From assembly GCF_028372415.1 (NCBI RefSeq), contig NC_092874.1, positions 54,721,865-54,785,864 on the forward strand: a stretch of 64,000 nucleotides of DNA, in the 5' to 3' direction. This stretch comes from Notamacropus eugenii (Eukaryota > Chordata > Mammalia > Diprotodontia > Macropodidae). A program made the position numbers and the translations under genes. A model generated the notes under the pieces. The model was not told the origin of the DNA, made no database searches, and was given only the letters and a program-made list of their open reading frames with translations. Position 1 is the stretch's first letter, and every line of letters starts with the position of its first letter. Positions 32,400 through 44,480 of this stretch are shown here, one piece after another.

Positions 32400-33010
32400 A
32401 GACCCTTGATTTCATAAGCATGGGTAACCCCTCCGTGGCTACAGATCAGGACTCTCTTTTTGTGCAATTCTTGTCTGGATCTTTCTTTAAAGCCTCCGGA
32501 GGAACCACCCCTGTTTTTTGGGAAGCCTTTCCTTCTTTTGGGCAACATGTTGTGGATACCAGTACAATAGACCACCACCCGTCCATGTGTTATTCCACCC
32601 CTGCATTACATGACTTGCCTGCAGCGTCATAAACATACCTGAGGTTGCCTTTTATGCAACGTTTCATTCTTAAATCCCTCTGGTAATAAGCTACAGCTGA
32701 CTCCTAAGTGTCACTGTGACATAAACACTCTGTCGAGTGTGTGGGATCATGGCATGGGCATGTCTTCACTGACAGAGTGTAACCCTTCCACACCTTAGTG
32801 GATCACCTCCAAGAACTCCCATGACTGAAAATTCATCTGTTTATGACCGACTGGGCCATGAGCCCCTCCAAAATTAGCCACTCATGTCACTGGATGACCA
32901 ACAGTACATCATCCCATCCATACAGAAAGGTTTGCTAGGACCTGCTGGGTCTCTGTCCTCCCCTGGTAGCGTTTCTGATGACTCAGAGTCATCTCCACAC
33001 CAATATGAGG
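32400..33010 (-). mobile_element. Decayed RTE-clade LINE ORF C-terminus, antisense (tentative)
   Basis: On the - strand, about 32,600 down to 32,420 translates with frameshifts to an HMDGWWS...VLVS block, then KRRKGFPKN and RQELHKKRVLICS, resembling the RTE 'W.PR..KR.RGRPP.RW' tail. The match is patchy. Confidence 0.4.
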
Positions 33011-33114
33011 CATCGCATTAAGACTTCAGGACAATCTGTGAAGTCATGAAAATAAGCCTGGATGATCAAATAGCCTGAAGTGTGAAACAGAGAGGTGGGC
33101 TAGACAGAAACTGG

Positions 33115-33540
33115 GGGTGGTTCAACAAATCATGGGGCACAAATATAATATATTACTGTGCTGTGAGAAATGACAAGTAGGATAAATATTCAGAGAAGCT
33201 TAAAAAGACTTAGACAAACTGATGAAAAGTAAAGTCAACAGAGCCAAGAAAACAATAAACACAGTGACTACATGGAAAGAACCACCACCATGAATGTTGC
33301 AAAATTATTAACAACCTCAGTCCCAAAGAAGACGTATGAGAAAACACTTCCTCCCACCACTTTCACTTGGAAGGAGGTACACAAGTAAGAAATATTATAA
33401 ATATTAAGGATTTATTTTGGGGGGAGGCTGATTTTTTTTCTGCTTTTCTTTCTCAAAAAAAAACTGATACACAGGATGGTTTTCTGTTAGGAAGTGAGAG
33501 GAGAATACAAGGAAAATTTAAGTTTGTAAAAAAGATACCA
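33115..33540 (+). mobile_element. Older LINE-1 3' end
   Basis: TGTGCTGTGAGAAATGACAA, ATTCAGAGAAGCTTAAAAAG, ACAGTGACTACATGGAAAGA: a decayed L1 ORF2 end and 3' UTR. The younger L1 copy B abuts it at 33,541. Confidence 0.75.
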
Positions 33541-34520
33541 ATAAAGATATCTATAATCATATGAAAAATGCTCTAAATCACTTTTGATTAGAGAGATGCA
33601 AATCAAAACAACTCTGAGGTACCACATCACACCTATAAGATTGGCAAACATGACAGAACAAGAAAATGATAAATGCTGGAGAGGATGTGGGAGAGTTGGA
33701 ACACTAATTCATTGTTGGTGGAGCTGTGAGCTCATCCAGCCATTCTGGAGAGAGGTTTGGAACTGTGCCCAAAGGGCTACAAAAATGTGCATACCCTTTG
33801 ACCCAGCAATATCACTACTAGGACTGTATCCCCAAGAGACTATAAAAATGGGAAAGGGTCCCACATGTACAAAAATATTTATAGCAGCTTTCTTTGTGGT
33901 AGCCAAAAACTGGAATTCAAGGGGATGCCCATCAATTGGGGAATGGCTGAATAAATTATGATATATGAATGTAATGGAGTACTATTGTGCCATAAGAAAT
34001 GATGAACAAGAAGACTTCAGAGAGGCCTGGAAGGACTTATATGATCTGATGCTGAGTGAAAGGAACAGAACCAGGAGAACTTTGTGCACAGCAACGACCA
34101 CAGTGTGTGAGAGTTTTTTCTGGTAGACTTGAAATTTCGTAATAACGCAAGAACTTATTTTAAAAAAAAAATCCCAATGGTGGTTTTCTAAGGCAAAATG
34201 CCTTCCACACTCAGAGAAAGAAATATGGAAGTCATTCGCAGAATGTAGCAGATCATGTTTGTGTGTGTGTATGTTTTTGTGTATCATGTTTTGATTTGTT
34301 ATATGATTTCTTCCATTTATTTTAGTTTAACTACATAGCATGACTATAGTGAAAATGTACTCAATAGGAAAGTATATGTAGAATCTATACAGAATTATAT
34401 GCTGTCGTGGGGACGAAGGGGGGTAGTGGGGGGTAGGTGTGGGGGGGATAAAATCTTAATTTTATGGCAGTGATTATAAAACATTAAAAAAATAATAATA
34501 AAATTAAATTTAAAAACAAA
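33541..34520 (+). mobile_element. LINE-1 3' end, ORF2 C-terminus plus 3' UTR (copy B)
   Basis: A 5'-truncated L1 beginning GATATCTATAATCATATGAA. ORF2 is open from about 33,584 to a TGA at 33,959-33,961, where the copy A tryptophan codon TGG has become TGA; beyond it the same reading continues to about 34,120. The zinc-knuckle-like [16 protein letters not shown] is conserved. The 3' UTR G-rich tract lies at about 34,408-34,448 and an A-rich tail follows. It is a close relative of copy A. Confidence 0.93.
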
Positions 34521-34880
34521 AAATAACAAAGTTGGGCTAAAGCCAGATTGTATACTGCTTAAAATTCCAGGGTGGGAAATTTTAGTCTTGGAGGTAATAG
34601 GGAGCCATCCAAGATTTTTAAGCAGACTGATGACATAGTAAGACATGATATCACCAAGGAAGGGTGCAAATATAGAAGAGTGGAAATTTAGAAGACAATC
34701 CATGCTAGGAAATAGCAAATTAATGATGAAACAGTAAAGGAAACTGAGACTGATACAAGTAAAAGAAGAAACAGAAAACAACAGGTCACCAGAGCCAAAG
34801 GAAAAAAGGAAAATTATTCAAAGGGGAGGGGAGAGGGGCAGTCAGTAATGTTAAAAGATACAAAGACTTCAAGGAGAAAA
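34521..34880 (+). repeat. Ancient unclassified interspersed repeat
   Basis: GAGGTAATAGGGAGCCATCC and TTTTAAGCAGACTGATGACA belong to a common marsupial repeat that I cannot name. Other pieces of the class lie at about 52,985-53,040 and 62,690-62,940 (TCCAGGCATGGAGGATGGGA-like). Confidence 0.45.
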
Positions 34881-35885
34881 TGGGCTGAGGCAAAAGTCAC
34901 AGAGTATCACTGTTAAAAGACTGAGTAAGCTGGAGAGAGGGAGCTGCTGATTAACATGGCTTTCCTGGTCCCATGGTTGGGGAGCTTCTACCTTGTTTCT
35001 GGCTCCTGCCAGTGTCCTCTTTGCTTCCTTGTCTTCATAGGAGGAGATGACCCTGGCATTGTACTTGTAGGTCAAAGGCCAGATCCTTTTCTACCACAGC
35101 TCTGAAAAAAGAAAGAGTCCTACCCCTACAGGTCAATCAACTAGAGGAGAGCCTTTCTAGTTTTGTCTCCCATAACGAGGTCTGCCCATTTTCTCTGAAC
35201 TTCAGCTACAACGGACATTTCCTTTCCTCAAAGGTGCCAAGCTTTCTGGACACAGAGCATAGTCATCCCAGCTAATGCAGTGGGGGGGCGGGGAGCAGGC
35301 AGGCTTAGGTCTATCTCTCTCTTTGGCCTCTATGCCTCCCCATCATTTCCTCTACTCAACAAAGTCATATGCATCTTTACCCATCCCTTCCTCTGCTTCA
35401 GTTTCTTTCTACCAAGACTAACTTGCCTACTTAGTCCTACTCCGTTTCTTCAGGAGCACAATGTGGGGAAGAGGGCCAAGAGCCCAGGAAGGTCTGTCAC
35501 AGGTAAAAGACAATGAATTTGCCGCCCCTGCACCTAGTTATTTTCATGGGTCTTTTTTTCCCTCCCACTTCTTTCCATGGGACACCAAAAGATTCTTACA
35601 GCTGATACACTTGGGGGTCTGCTGCAGTCTGTTAGGAGCACCTCTAAATCTGAGACACGAAGCACTGCTGGGGACAAGGCCTGGAACTGCTTACTGGTCA
35701 TTACAAAAGGAGGCTCTCAGACATTAGCTGAGTCTCTTCTCCCCACCCCCAACTCCAAGAGAAAGCAGAGACCGCTACCCCCTCCTCCAAGGGAGAAAGG
35801 GAGAGTGCAAAAAGAGACGACCAGAAGGGAGAAAAGACAGCACTTAGCACAGGAGGGACTTAATAAATGTGACTGACTGATTGGC
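34881..35885. other. Intergenic, nothing recognised
   Basis: Moderately GC-rich sequence with several short open frames (35,280-35,516, 35,461-35,727, 35,577-35,876) without family motifs. An unannotated noncoding exon cannot be excluded. Confidence 0.5.
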
Positions 35886-35889
35886 CGAA

Positions 35890-36075
35890 GTTTTTTGCAT
35901 AGAACACTAGACTTGGAGTGAAGACCTGACTTCAAAACGTACCCCAATCACTTACTATTCTGTGAACTGTGATCTTGAACAAATTACTTAAACTCTGAGT
36001 CTCAGTTTCCTCATTTCTAAAGTGGAGAAAACAGCACCAATTTCAGAGTTGTCATGAGAATCACAAGAGATATTT
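35890..36075 (+). mobile_element. Ther1/MIR-type SINE
   Basis: AGAACACTAGACTTGGAGTG, CTCAGTTTCCTCATTTCTAA, AGAGTTGTCATGAGAATCAC. Confidence 0.8.
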
Positions 36076-36081
36076 TTATAT

Positions 36082-36156
36082 GCCTGTATATATATATACA
36101 CACACATATATATATAGAGATAGATAACACAGAGACAGACAGACAGACAGATAGCG
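36082..36156 (+). repeat. TA/CA/GACA compound microsatellite
   Basis: TATATATA, CACACA, TATATAGA and (GACA)n blocks in the SINE tail. Confidence 0.9.
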
Positions 36157-36159
36157 TTT

Positions 36160-36905
36160 TACAAACCTTAAGGACTATGGAAATATTAGCTACTATTATT
36201 ACTACTACTATGTTACTGAAGAGTTGGAGACTTTATAAAGACAGATGGCCTGACCTGAGAAACTGGCCAAGTCTGGGCTAGGGAAAGGTGGAGGTCACCA
36301 GCTGGTGCCCTTTCAGTCAGCAGGGACCTGGGGGCTAGAGCAGACCTTCTCCAGCAGGGCCTGAACTTGAGAGGAACTAAAAGCTAAAAAACTAAAAAAT
36401 CACTAATTTCTGCCTAATTTCCTTCTCTTTGATAAAACTTGATTCTGTACTACTGTGAATTGCAAGAGGTGAATCCACCCCAGTCCACTGGGCAGTACCA
36501 TGCCTCGGTTGTCCCAGGTTTCTCGGGGTCTATGAGCCCAAAGCATGAGAAAATCTCCACAATCGTGTACCCAGCATTTCCTGGCATAACTGCATATACA
36601 TATGTATCTTTTGTGTGTGTATGTGGGAGAAAGAGACAGAGATCACTTGAGAACATATCTTCTGCATTTGCAGTAGCTGACCCTTGAGAGTGCTAAAGCA
36701 GTTTTCAAGCCTAGTAAGTACTGTACCATGGCCCACTCTACTGTGAGTATGAACAAAAGAAATGGCTTCTTGGCTGCTTTATTTTCTTAGCTGAATCTTT
36801 TGGTTGGTTCTCTAAGTAGTACTCTAACATCTATAAAAAGAAGTCATTTTTGTTTCTTTATCTCTGCTTATTTCATCAATTTTTCTAGTCTTATTGTTAT
36901 AAGTA
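36160..36905. other. Intergenic, nothing recognised
   Basis: No repeat or gene motif identified. Confidence 0.5.
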
Positions 36906-36910
36906 ACATT

Positions 36911-37115
36911 TCTAGGTAGCTAGGTAGCCAGGCCTAGAGTCAGGAAAACCTCATTTCAAATCCTGCCTCAGACACTTATTAGCTCTGTGACCGCAAGTCA
37001 CTTAACCCTGTTTGCCTCAGTTTTCTTTTCTATAAAATGAGAAGGAGAAGGAAATGGCAAACCACCCCAGTATCTTTGCCAAGAAAACCCCAAATGGGGT
37101 CACACGACTGAACTA
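36911..37115 (+). mobile_element. MAR1-type SINE
   Basis: TCTAGGTAGCTAGGTAGCCA, AATGGCAAACCACCCCAGTA, GAAAACCCCAAATGGGGTCA. Confidence 0.92.
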
Positions 37116-37199
37116 CAAGATCAAATGCTAGCAATGATAATGGCCATCCCTCTCTTACCTCTAATCTTACTGGGAAAACCTCTAGCATTTCTCCATTAC

Positions 37200-37466
37200 A
37201 CAAAATTCTAGGTGTGAGCTTTATAGAAACACCACCTACAATACTAAGGAAAGATCCATTTATTTTGTTTTTTAATAAAAATTGAATATTGTATCTTGTC
37301 AAAAGCTTTTTTTGCATTGGTTTTACACAGACAAGTGGTTTTTTATTATCTTTGCTGTGACCATGGTCAATTATGTTTATTGTGTTCTTAATATTGAAGC
37401 AACCTTTCATTTCTATATAAATCCAACTTCACTACTGTAATTTTCTTTGATTAAATTATCTATTGT
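37200..37466 (-). mobile_element. LINE-1 ORF2 fragment, antisense
   Basis: TATTGTATCTTGTCAAAAGC, ATGGTCAATTATGTTTATTG and CTATATAAATCCAACTTCAC are the antisense of a well-conserved ORF2 region. It is interrupted at 37,467 by a HAL1 5' end. Confidence 0.8.
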
Positions 37467-39395
37467 TGGGGTGGCAGAGCCAAGATGGCTGAGGAGAAAG
37501 ACAGACCTACCCTAGTTCTCCCACCACAGACCATAAAATACCTGTAAAAAATGACTAAACAAATTCTAGAGCAGCAGAAGCCACACAATGACAGAGTGAA
37601 AGATTTCCGGCCCAAGACAGCCTGGAAGGCCAACAGGAAAGATCTATCTCATCGAGCTCAGAGTGGAGCACAGCACAGCACTGGCCACACACAGACGGAC
37701 TGGAGCAGGCTTCAGGGCAAGGGATCACAGGGAGCAGCTGCAGTCCCTAGATTTCTCAACCCACAAATGACAAAGACAGCTTTAAAGGTAAGTAAGAAAG
37801 CTCTTTCACCTGGGTGAGAGGGAAGCATGGTCTGGCCCCAGCCCTGGCCCCAGGGCAGCAGCCGCCACTTTTGGAGCCCTCAGCCTAAAGATCATGGGGG
37901 AATGGAGTGGCTGATCTGGGTCTCAGTCCTGAGTGGTGGTCCTGGGGTAAGGAAGAGCGCTGGTGGAGCTGATGGTGGCTGTGGAGAGGGAACCCTACTC
38001 ATAGTTCCAAGGCAGAAAAGAGTCCTTGTGATTGCTCCCAGACCAGAGCACAGGCCAGGAAAGGAGTATACTCCTCTCCCTTGATTGTGCCACCTTGGAG
38101 GAACTAAGAACTTACAGGTCCCTAGAGTATACCCTCCACTTGACAAATGACTCTAAAGTCAAGTAACTGGTTGGGAAAATGCCCCAAAAAAGGAAAAAAC
38201 AATAAGACTATAGAAGGCTACTTTCTTGGTGAAAAGGTACTTTATTCCATCCTTTCAGATGAGGAAGAACAAAGCATACCATCAGATAAAGACATCAAAG
38301 TCAAGGCTTCTACATCCAAAACCTCCAAAAAATGAATGCAATGGTCTCAGGCCATGGAAGAGCTCAAAAAAGGATTTTGAAAATCAAGTAAGAGAGGTGG
38401 AGGAAAAATTGGGAAGAGAAATGAGAACAATGCAAGAAAATCATGAAAAGTGAGTCAACAGCTTGCTAAAGGAGACCCAAAAGATGCTGAAGAAAATAAC
38501 ACCTTTAAAAACAGACTAACCCAAATGGCAAAAGAGGTCCAAAAAGTCAATGGGAGAAAAATGCTTTAAAAAGCAGAATGGGCCAAATGGAAAAGGAGGT
38601 TCAAAAGCTCACTGAAGAAAATAGTTCTTTAAAAATCAGAATGGACCAAATGGAAGATAATAACTTTATCAGAAACCAAGAAATTATAAAACAAAACCAA
38701 AAGAATGAAAAAATAAAAGACAATGTGAAATATGTCACTGGAAAACAACTGGCATGGAAAACAGATCCAAGAGAGATAATTCAAAAATTTTTGGTCTACC
38801 TGAAAACCATGATCAGAAAGAGTCTAGACATCATCTTCCAAGAAATTATCAAGGAAAACTGCCCTGAAAAGGGTAAAATAGATATGGAAAGAATTCATCA
38901 ATCACCTCCTGAAAGAGACCCCAAAAGAAAAACTCCTAGGAATATTGTAGCCAAATTCCAGAGTTTCCAGGTCAAGGAGAAAATATTACAAGTAGCTTGA
39001 AAGAAACAATTCAAGTATTGTGGAAATACAATCAGGATATCACAGTATTTAGCAGCTTCCATACTAAGGGACTAAAGGGTTTGGAATATGATATTCCAGA
39101 GGTCAAAGGAGCTAGAATTACAACCAAGAATCAACTACCCAGAAAAAGTGAGTATAATACTTCAGGGGAAAAAAAATGGAATTTCAATGAAATAGAGGAC
39201 TTCCAAGCATTCTTGTTGAAAAGACCAGAGCCAAACAGAAAATTTGACTTCCAGATACAAGAATCAAGAGAAACATGAAAAGATAAACAAGAAAGAAAAG
39301 CCTTATGGAAATCATTAAAGTTGAACTGTTTACCCTCCTACATGTAAAGATGTTATCTGTAACTCATAAGACCTTTTTCAGTATTAGTGTAGTTA
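37467..39395 (+). mobile_element. HAL1 retrotransposon, second and older copy
   Basis: It starts GGGGTGGCAGAGCCAAGATG, a decayed version of the HAL1 5' end at 12,465. ORF1 pieces follow (38,179-39,278) and the copy loses similarity to the first soon after GTAACTCATAAGACCTTTTT. Only one 5' UTR unit (GGAGCAGGCTTCAGGGC at about 37,700) is visible, against two in the first copy. No target duplication was found. Confidence 0.85.
38179..39278 (+). pseudogene. Decayed HAL1 ORF1
   Basis: Colinear with ORF1 at 13,307-14,320 but broken by several frameshifts and stops: an early shift right after MPQKRKK (38,179), then open segments 38,226-38,453, 38,578-39,000 and 38,997-39,278. The last segment keeps the C-terminal NFNEIEDFQAFLLKRPEP that the first HAL1 lost. 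Coiled-coil (VQKLTEENSSLKIRM) and HQSPPERDPKRKTPRNI motifs remain. Confidence 0.85.
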
Positions 39396-39930
39396 GAAGA
39401 AATATATACATATAGGTATAAGAATTTAAGGGCTTACTTTGTGTGAGGCACAAAGCAAGGACCTAACATTCTAATGAGAAAGGATAATATATAAAAGGGA
39501 AGCTGAGAAAGAGGAAGAAAGGACTGCTACCCCCAAGGGGCATGATGGTCAAGTCCAGAGAATGAGGGAAGGCTATCTGGTTTCTTCCTTGATATATAGA
39601 TTGGGGAAGAACACAACACTAAAGGAAAGGGCCCACAGGCATAGGGGGAAAAGGAAGCTGAATCTTGATGGGGAAGTCCAGAGAATGGTGACTGGCTCGT
39701 CAGGGCCCTACCCCAAAATGGATATTCAAGAAAGAACCTGCCAATGGGAGAAGGGAGCAGAAGGGGCGTAAGGTGAAGGTAGCTGAGTAATGGGGTCCAG
39801 AGAATTGGTCAGTGAGTATCTCTCTCGGTAGAGAGGGGTTTGAATAATGGGAGAAGTTGTAGTAATATAAAAAACAAAAGACTTTAATAAAAATGTATGT
39901 GAACAAAATATCCCATACCCTATGTGTCTT
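39396..39930 (+). repeat. Unclassified stretch with a repeated AGTCCAGAGAATG motif
   Basis: AAGTCCAGAGAATG occurs at 39,551-39,564 and 39,674-39,687, and a variant (GGTCCAGAGAATT) at about 39,794-39,806, spaced 123 and about 119 bp. Each is preceded by a GATGG/AATGG context, suggesting diverged tandem units. Its family is unknown. Confidence 0.5.
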
Positions 39931-41395
39931 ATCTAACTCCTTCTGTGACCCTCAAAGACATTAGAGTTCAGAGGGCTGTGGTCTTCAGGACCCTGTGGAG
40001 CATCTCAGGTCAGAGCTCTGGGGGCTATTATTTGATGTGGCCCTCTTTTTAGACCTTTGCTGGAAGAGCTGGGCTCCTTTCTCATGCCACCATCTTAACT
40101 GTAATTCTCAACTACCAAAGAGGAGACTGGTGCATTTGGATAAATATAGGCACAGGGAAGGAGAAAGAAAACAAATATTTAATGTAAACCTACTATGTGC
40201 CAGGCACTATACTAAGCACTTTACCCATATTTTCATCTCAATTGAAGAACACAAAGAACTGATGGTTTAGGGAAGTCCTCCAGCCTAAAACTGAAAGGAC
40301 ACTGAAGACTACCTTGGTGTTTATTTGGTCTGGAGTACTATGCGATGTGCTCAGGAGGGATATCAGTGCCAGCCTGGGCCATAGAACCTACCATGTTTTC
40401 TCAGAGAGAAACCTGGGGAGAGGGGCCTGTGGAAAGTAATCAAATGCTGAATTCTTGAAAATAATCTCCCACCAAGAGATGGAAGGGAGAAAGGTAGATA
40501 CTGCAGTAGAGGGTGGGAGAGTGCCCTGCCAGTCCTGAACAGGACCTCAACACCAGAAGTAGGGGAACAGGTCTTTGGTAAGGCAGTGAGACAGGTAGTA
40601 CAATCATACCTTGAGTACGTATCCCTATAGGAAGTTGCTGATACTCTCAGAAGATGCTGTTAGTCTAGGACAGGTGAAATTTGAAGCCTGCCTAATACAG
40701 ACTACAGAGATGCCACACAAATGATAATTAGCAGAAACAGAAAATCAAAGACAATTGCTGAACAGCTTTAGGAGTGTTGCACTCAGAGATACAACTAGGA
40801 TGGGACAAACAGAACTTCACCCCAGTTGCTAAAGTTGCCTGGCTTAGCTAGCACCTAGTAAGCCAGAAGAGGAAGGTGCCAGATGGGGCTCCCATCCCCT
40901 GCCATGATCGCACCACTGATGAGGTCCTCCCTAGGCTACCCCGTCCTGGCTCTTTCCATGATAGTAGTGGCCTCATGGTACCCCAGCATTTTTCCTCCCA
41001 CCCAACCTGGGATCTTGCCTCCAAAATTTATATTCCCCTCCAGGGATTTCCTTCCTTCTTAAATATTGTTTTGTTTTAAGGTGCCTTTCATGCCCCAGGG
41101 CATATTTTGTAGATCCTGCCCCAGGCACTAGAATTCCTACTTATGGCCTGGCCTCCTTTAGATAAGCTAAAATTTTTAAAAACAAAAAACACCTGTTAAA
41201 ATCCAAAAATGCTCAAGGACACTGCATGGTCCCTTTGGGAGTCTGGAGAATGCTGAAGACTTTCATACCAAGTTCCTAACTATCACCCCAGGGGACCAGG
41301 GAAGAGATTTTCAGCTATGTATGGAGAATAGGAAACATACCCAGAAAGTGGTGAAAAGGTACAATAACATAGCACATATACCATACTAAGCATGC
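39931..41395. other. Intergenic, little recognised
   Basis: A MIR-like antisense fragment at about 40,175-40,270 (ACCTACTATGTGCCAGGCAC). The rest has no recognisable gene or repeat. Confidence 0.5.
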
Positions 41396-41399
41396 CCAA

Positions 41400-41605
41400 G
41401 CTGGGTGGTACTGAGCTCAAATCTGGCCACAGACACTTACTAGCTGTGTGACCCTGAGCAAGTCACTTCACCCTGTTTGCCTCAGTTTCCTCATCTGTAA
41501 AATGAGCTGTAGAAGGAAATGGCAAACCACATCCAGTATCTTTGCCAAGAACACCCCAAACAGAATCAGAAGAGTTTTGGACAGGACTGAAAACAAGTGA
41601 TCAAC
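41400..41605 (+). mobile_element. MAR1-type SINE, 5'-truncated
   Basis: GAGCTCAAATCTGGCCACAG, TAGCTGTGTGACCCTGAGCA, GGACAGGACTGAAAACAAG. Confidence 0.9.
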
Positions 41606-41609
41606 AAGT

Positions 41610-43260
41610 AATCAAGAGGACCTTAGGTGATGAATTGTTACTTTAACAATTATGGCTATCTATAAAACAGGAGCAGTTATTTATTCACAACTAATAAAGC
41701 TTATTAGGAAGGAAGTAACACAAGCTAATAAAGAGAACTATTAGAAGAACACGAAGGGTAGACAAACATTCCCCTAGTGCTACCATTCCAGGTATTGGTG
41801 AACTGGAAGAGTCCAAGCTTGGGAGGGTCACTCCAGGATCCGGATTGAGCTCCAAGAGCAAAACAGGATCCAAAGGAAGCGTATACCAAGGAAGCCACTG
41901 ACAGAGGTCGTCTTGTTTTCCGTTATCAGTCTGAGCAGGATGGAGACTTGCAGATCAGAACCAACTCTCACCACACCAGAAAGTCCAGTCCTTTAGATCG
42001 GTGTCAGGAACTGGTGAAGGTCGTTGGGACAAGGGCTGAGAGCTAACAACTCTCCTTGGACTTAGTGTCCCAGCCTGAGGCACCTATGAATATTGAAAGC
42101 ATACAGTGCTGAACTGTGCTGAATGACTGGCGACTTTAATGTGTAAAACCTGAGGCACAGACCTTAATAGCCTCATAGAGGAGGAACAGGCCTGCATAGG
42201 AAGGACTAGCAAAATTCCAGAGGTCATGGGTAATGGGGACGAGGCAGTCAAAAACACCATGATGTGACCAGAGGCTCCCTGGAGCTTTTCTGTCTATTTT
42301 TGTGTGATCAGGACAAAGTCAAGTCTCTTCAGGATGCTCCCTTCATTACACCTTGCCCATCCATGCTTCCTGCATGGAAGCTGATACAAGGATAGAAGGT
42401 GGTGTTGGTAGGGCACTGTTTGGACACAAGCTCCTGGTTTATTTGTTGTTTATACCCCAGTGCCTAGCAGAGTGCCTGGCCCATAGTACGGGCTTCACAA
42501 AATAATAATAATGATAATGACAGCTAGGTTTGCCAAGTGCTGGCTTTTTGATGATAACCTGACTGGCTGATGCCCACAAACCAAGCCTGCTTCCTGATTT
42601 TGCTGTGGAGATTCTCCCCAGAGTGAGAAGTGGAAAGATCACCTGCGGAAGCAGCTCAGGGCCAGAGTCCAAGCGTAGCATCAGCTACCACTGTAGGGGG
42701 AAAGCTGTGACTGGTGAACAACACCCAACATTCACCGGCCTGACTCCTGGCCATTCCTAAAACGATTTCCAAAATGTGCCTTCTCTGAGACAGAAGATCT
42801 AAGGAAGCAAGAGAGAGGGCTCCTGGTCCAGGATGTTATTACTGAGGTCACAGTCCTTAATATATCATTCCCCATTGTGATACGAAGGAAGATTGGTTAA
42901 ACTGGGATGTGGTCAGACTAGAGAACCCTGACCAAATGCACTAAGGTGTATCAGTTAACTGCCTTTGGGGCAGTGAACTGAACCTTCACAATGGGCAGCT
43001 CTCTCTGGCAGGGTAAAATAAGAAGATTGCCGTCATTTGCCCAGTGGGGTTCTACCAATTAGTGTATGCCACAAGGCATCTCTACAGGGTTTCAGCTACT
43101 TTTCAGATGCTCAAGGAGAGAGCAGAGCATAATGGGAATTTCTTAGAGGCATTCTAGGAAAAGCTATGTCTAACCAGATGTTTTTGTCATGTTTGATTAT
43201 ACTTTTATTAATCTCTTACTGACTCCCTAGAAAGTCAGTCCGTGCAATAGAGATAGTAGA
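41610..43260. other. Intergenic, little recognised
   Basis: An L2-like tail at 42,445-42,515 (AGTGCCTAGCAGAGTGCCTG). No gene motifs elsewhere. Confidence 0.5.
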
Positions 43261-43267
43261 GGGCTAA

Positions 43268-43400
43268 CATTGAAGGCAGAGGTGGCACAGTAGCCTTGGA
43301 GTCAGGAAGGCATGGGGACATAGGTTTTGCCTCTGACATATATTGGCTGTGTGAGCCCCTCTAGTTGCTCCAGATAACCAACACAGTAAATGGCAGGGAA
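43268..43400 (+). mobile_element. Decayed CORE-SINE
   Basis: GAGGTGGCACAGTAGCCTTG, GGAGTCAGGAAGGCATGGGG, TATTGGCTGTGTGAGC. Confidence 0.65.
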
Positions 43401-43479
43401 AGTGCTAATTTGAACGGGTGGAGGAAGTTTACTCACCTGGGAGTGTCACATACAAGTGAAACCACAAGGTCCAGCCCCT

Positions 43480-44340
43480 ACCTTTCTCTGACTCCCTAGA
43501 TAGTCACCATTTCACCAAATTCAAACCTTCTGAACTCTTTTGAAACATCAACTCAACCCTCAGGCTACCTCTCTCAGCCTCCCACTTTACTGAAAAGATA
43601 AAAGTCATTGGTGAAAAAAACCCCCAAGTCCTACCCTCCTACCACTGTGTCTTGACCTAGCCTCCTTCCCTTCCAGTGTTAGAAGATGAAATGGACTTCC
43701 TCCTCCTCTAAAGCTAACCCCTCCGACTATGTCCTGATCTCCCTCCTCCTTGTCTGTTGTCTTACCCCATCTTCAGTCTCATCTATCTACTGGCCCTCCC
43801 TCATCCTCATGTCTTCCTCATCCCACAGTAGGCTTCCACTGAATCCTCAAGCCATTGTCTTGTGTTTCTCTTCCTTCTCACTGTCAAACTTCTAGAAAGA
43901 ATAACCAGTTTCTGTCTGCTTCCTCACCACCTCCTCATATCTTAACCCCCCTCCATTTGGCTGGTCACCAATGACTTCCTCATCACCCAATCCTATGGTC
44001 TTTCATTAGTACTCTTATTTACTTTGACCCCCCATGATGTTGTGGAAACATTTCCTCTGACCTCTAGGCAACATCTCACAATGGTAACCATTTTCCGCTC
44101 CTTCTAAATACTCACTCTTCACTCAAAGTCCATGAAGTTACCCCCCACTCCTGGTTCTCTCCCTATCTCTGGAATTTTTCCCTGTACCCTTACATTGTTT
44201 CCTCTCTCCCTCTTGTTTTGAAATCTTCCAAGGTTCTGTCCTTGTTCATTTTCAATTGTTAAGCTTATGCCCTGGTCCCTACCAGTTTGTAAACTCCATA
44301 AGGGCTGATTCCATCTTTGTATCCCAGCACTTAGCCCTTG
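43480..44340 (+). mobile_element. L2 LINE fragment (ORF2 region and 3' tail)
   Basis: Pyrimidine-rich L2 coding DNA in sense orientation: CTCCTCTAAAGCTAACCCCTC, TTGGCTGGTCACCAATGACT, CAAGGTTCTGTCCTTGTTC, and the tail GTAAACTCCATAAGGGCTGA. Internal deletions are evident. Confidence 0.7.
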
Positions 44341-44480
44341 AGCCAGAAGGGCCACTCCTCAAGAGCTATCTAGTCCATTTGAGACTTGACCAAGGTCATT
44401 CAAGTAGTAAGTTATTAGATCCAGGAATCAAGATCAGGTCCCAGGACTCCAAATCTGACAGGAATGTTTGGTGTTCTTTC
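44341..44480 (-). mobile_element. MIR-type SINE, antisense
   Basis: TTGACCAAGGTCATTCAAGT, CCCAGGACTCCAAATCTGAC. A further decayed antisense MIR lies at 44,660-44,800 (GGGACTTACCCAAGGTCATG). Confidence 0.65.
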
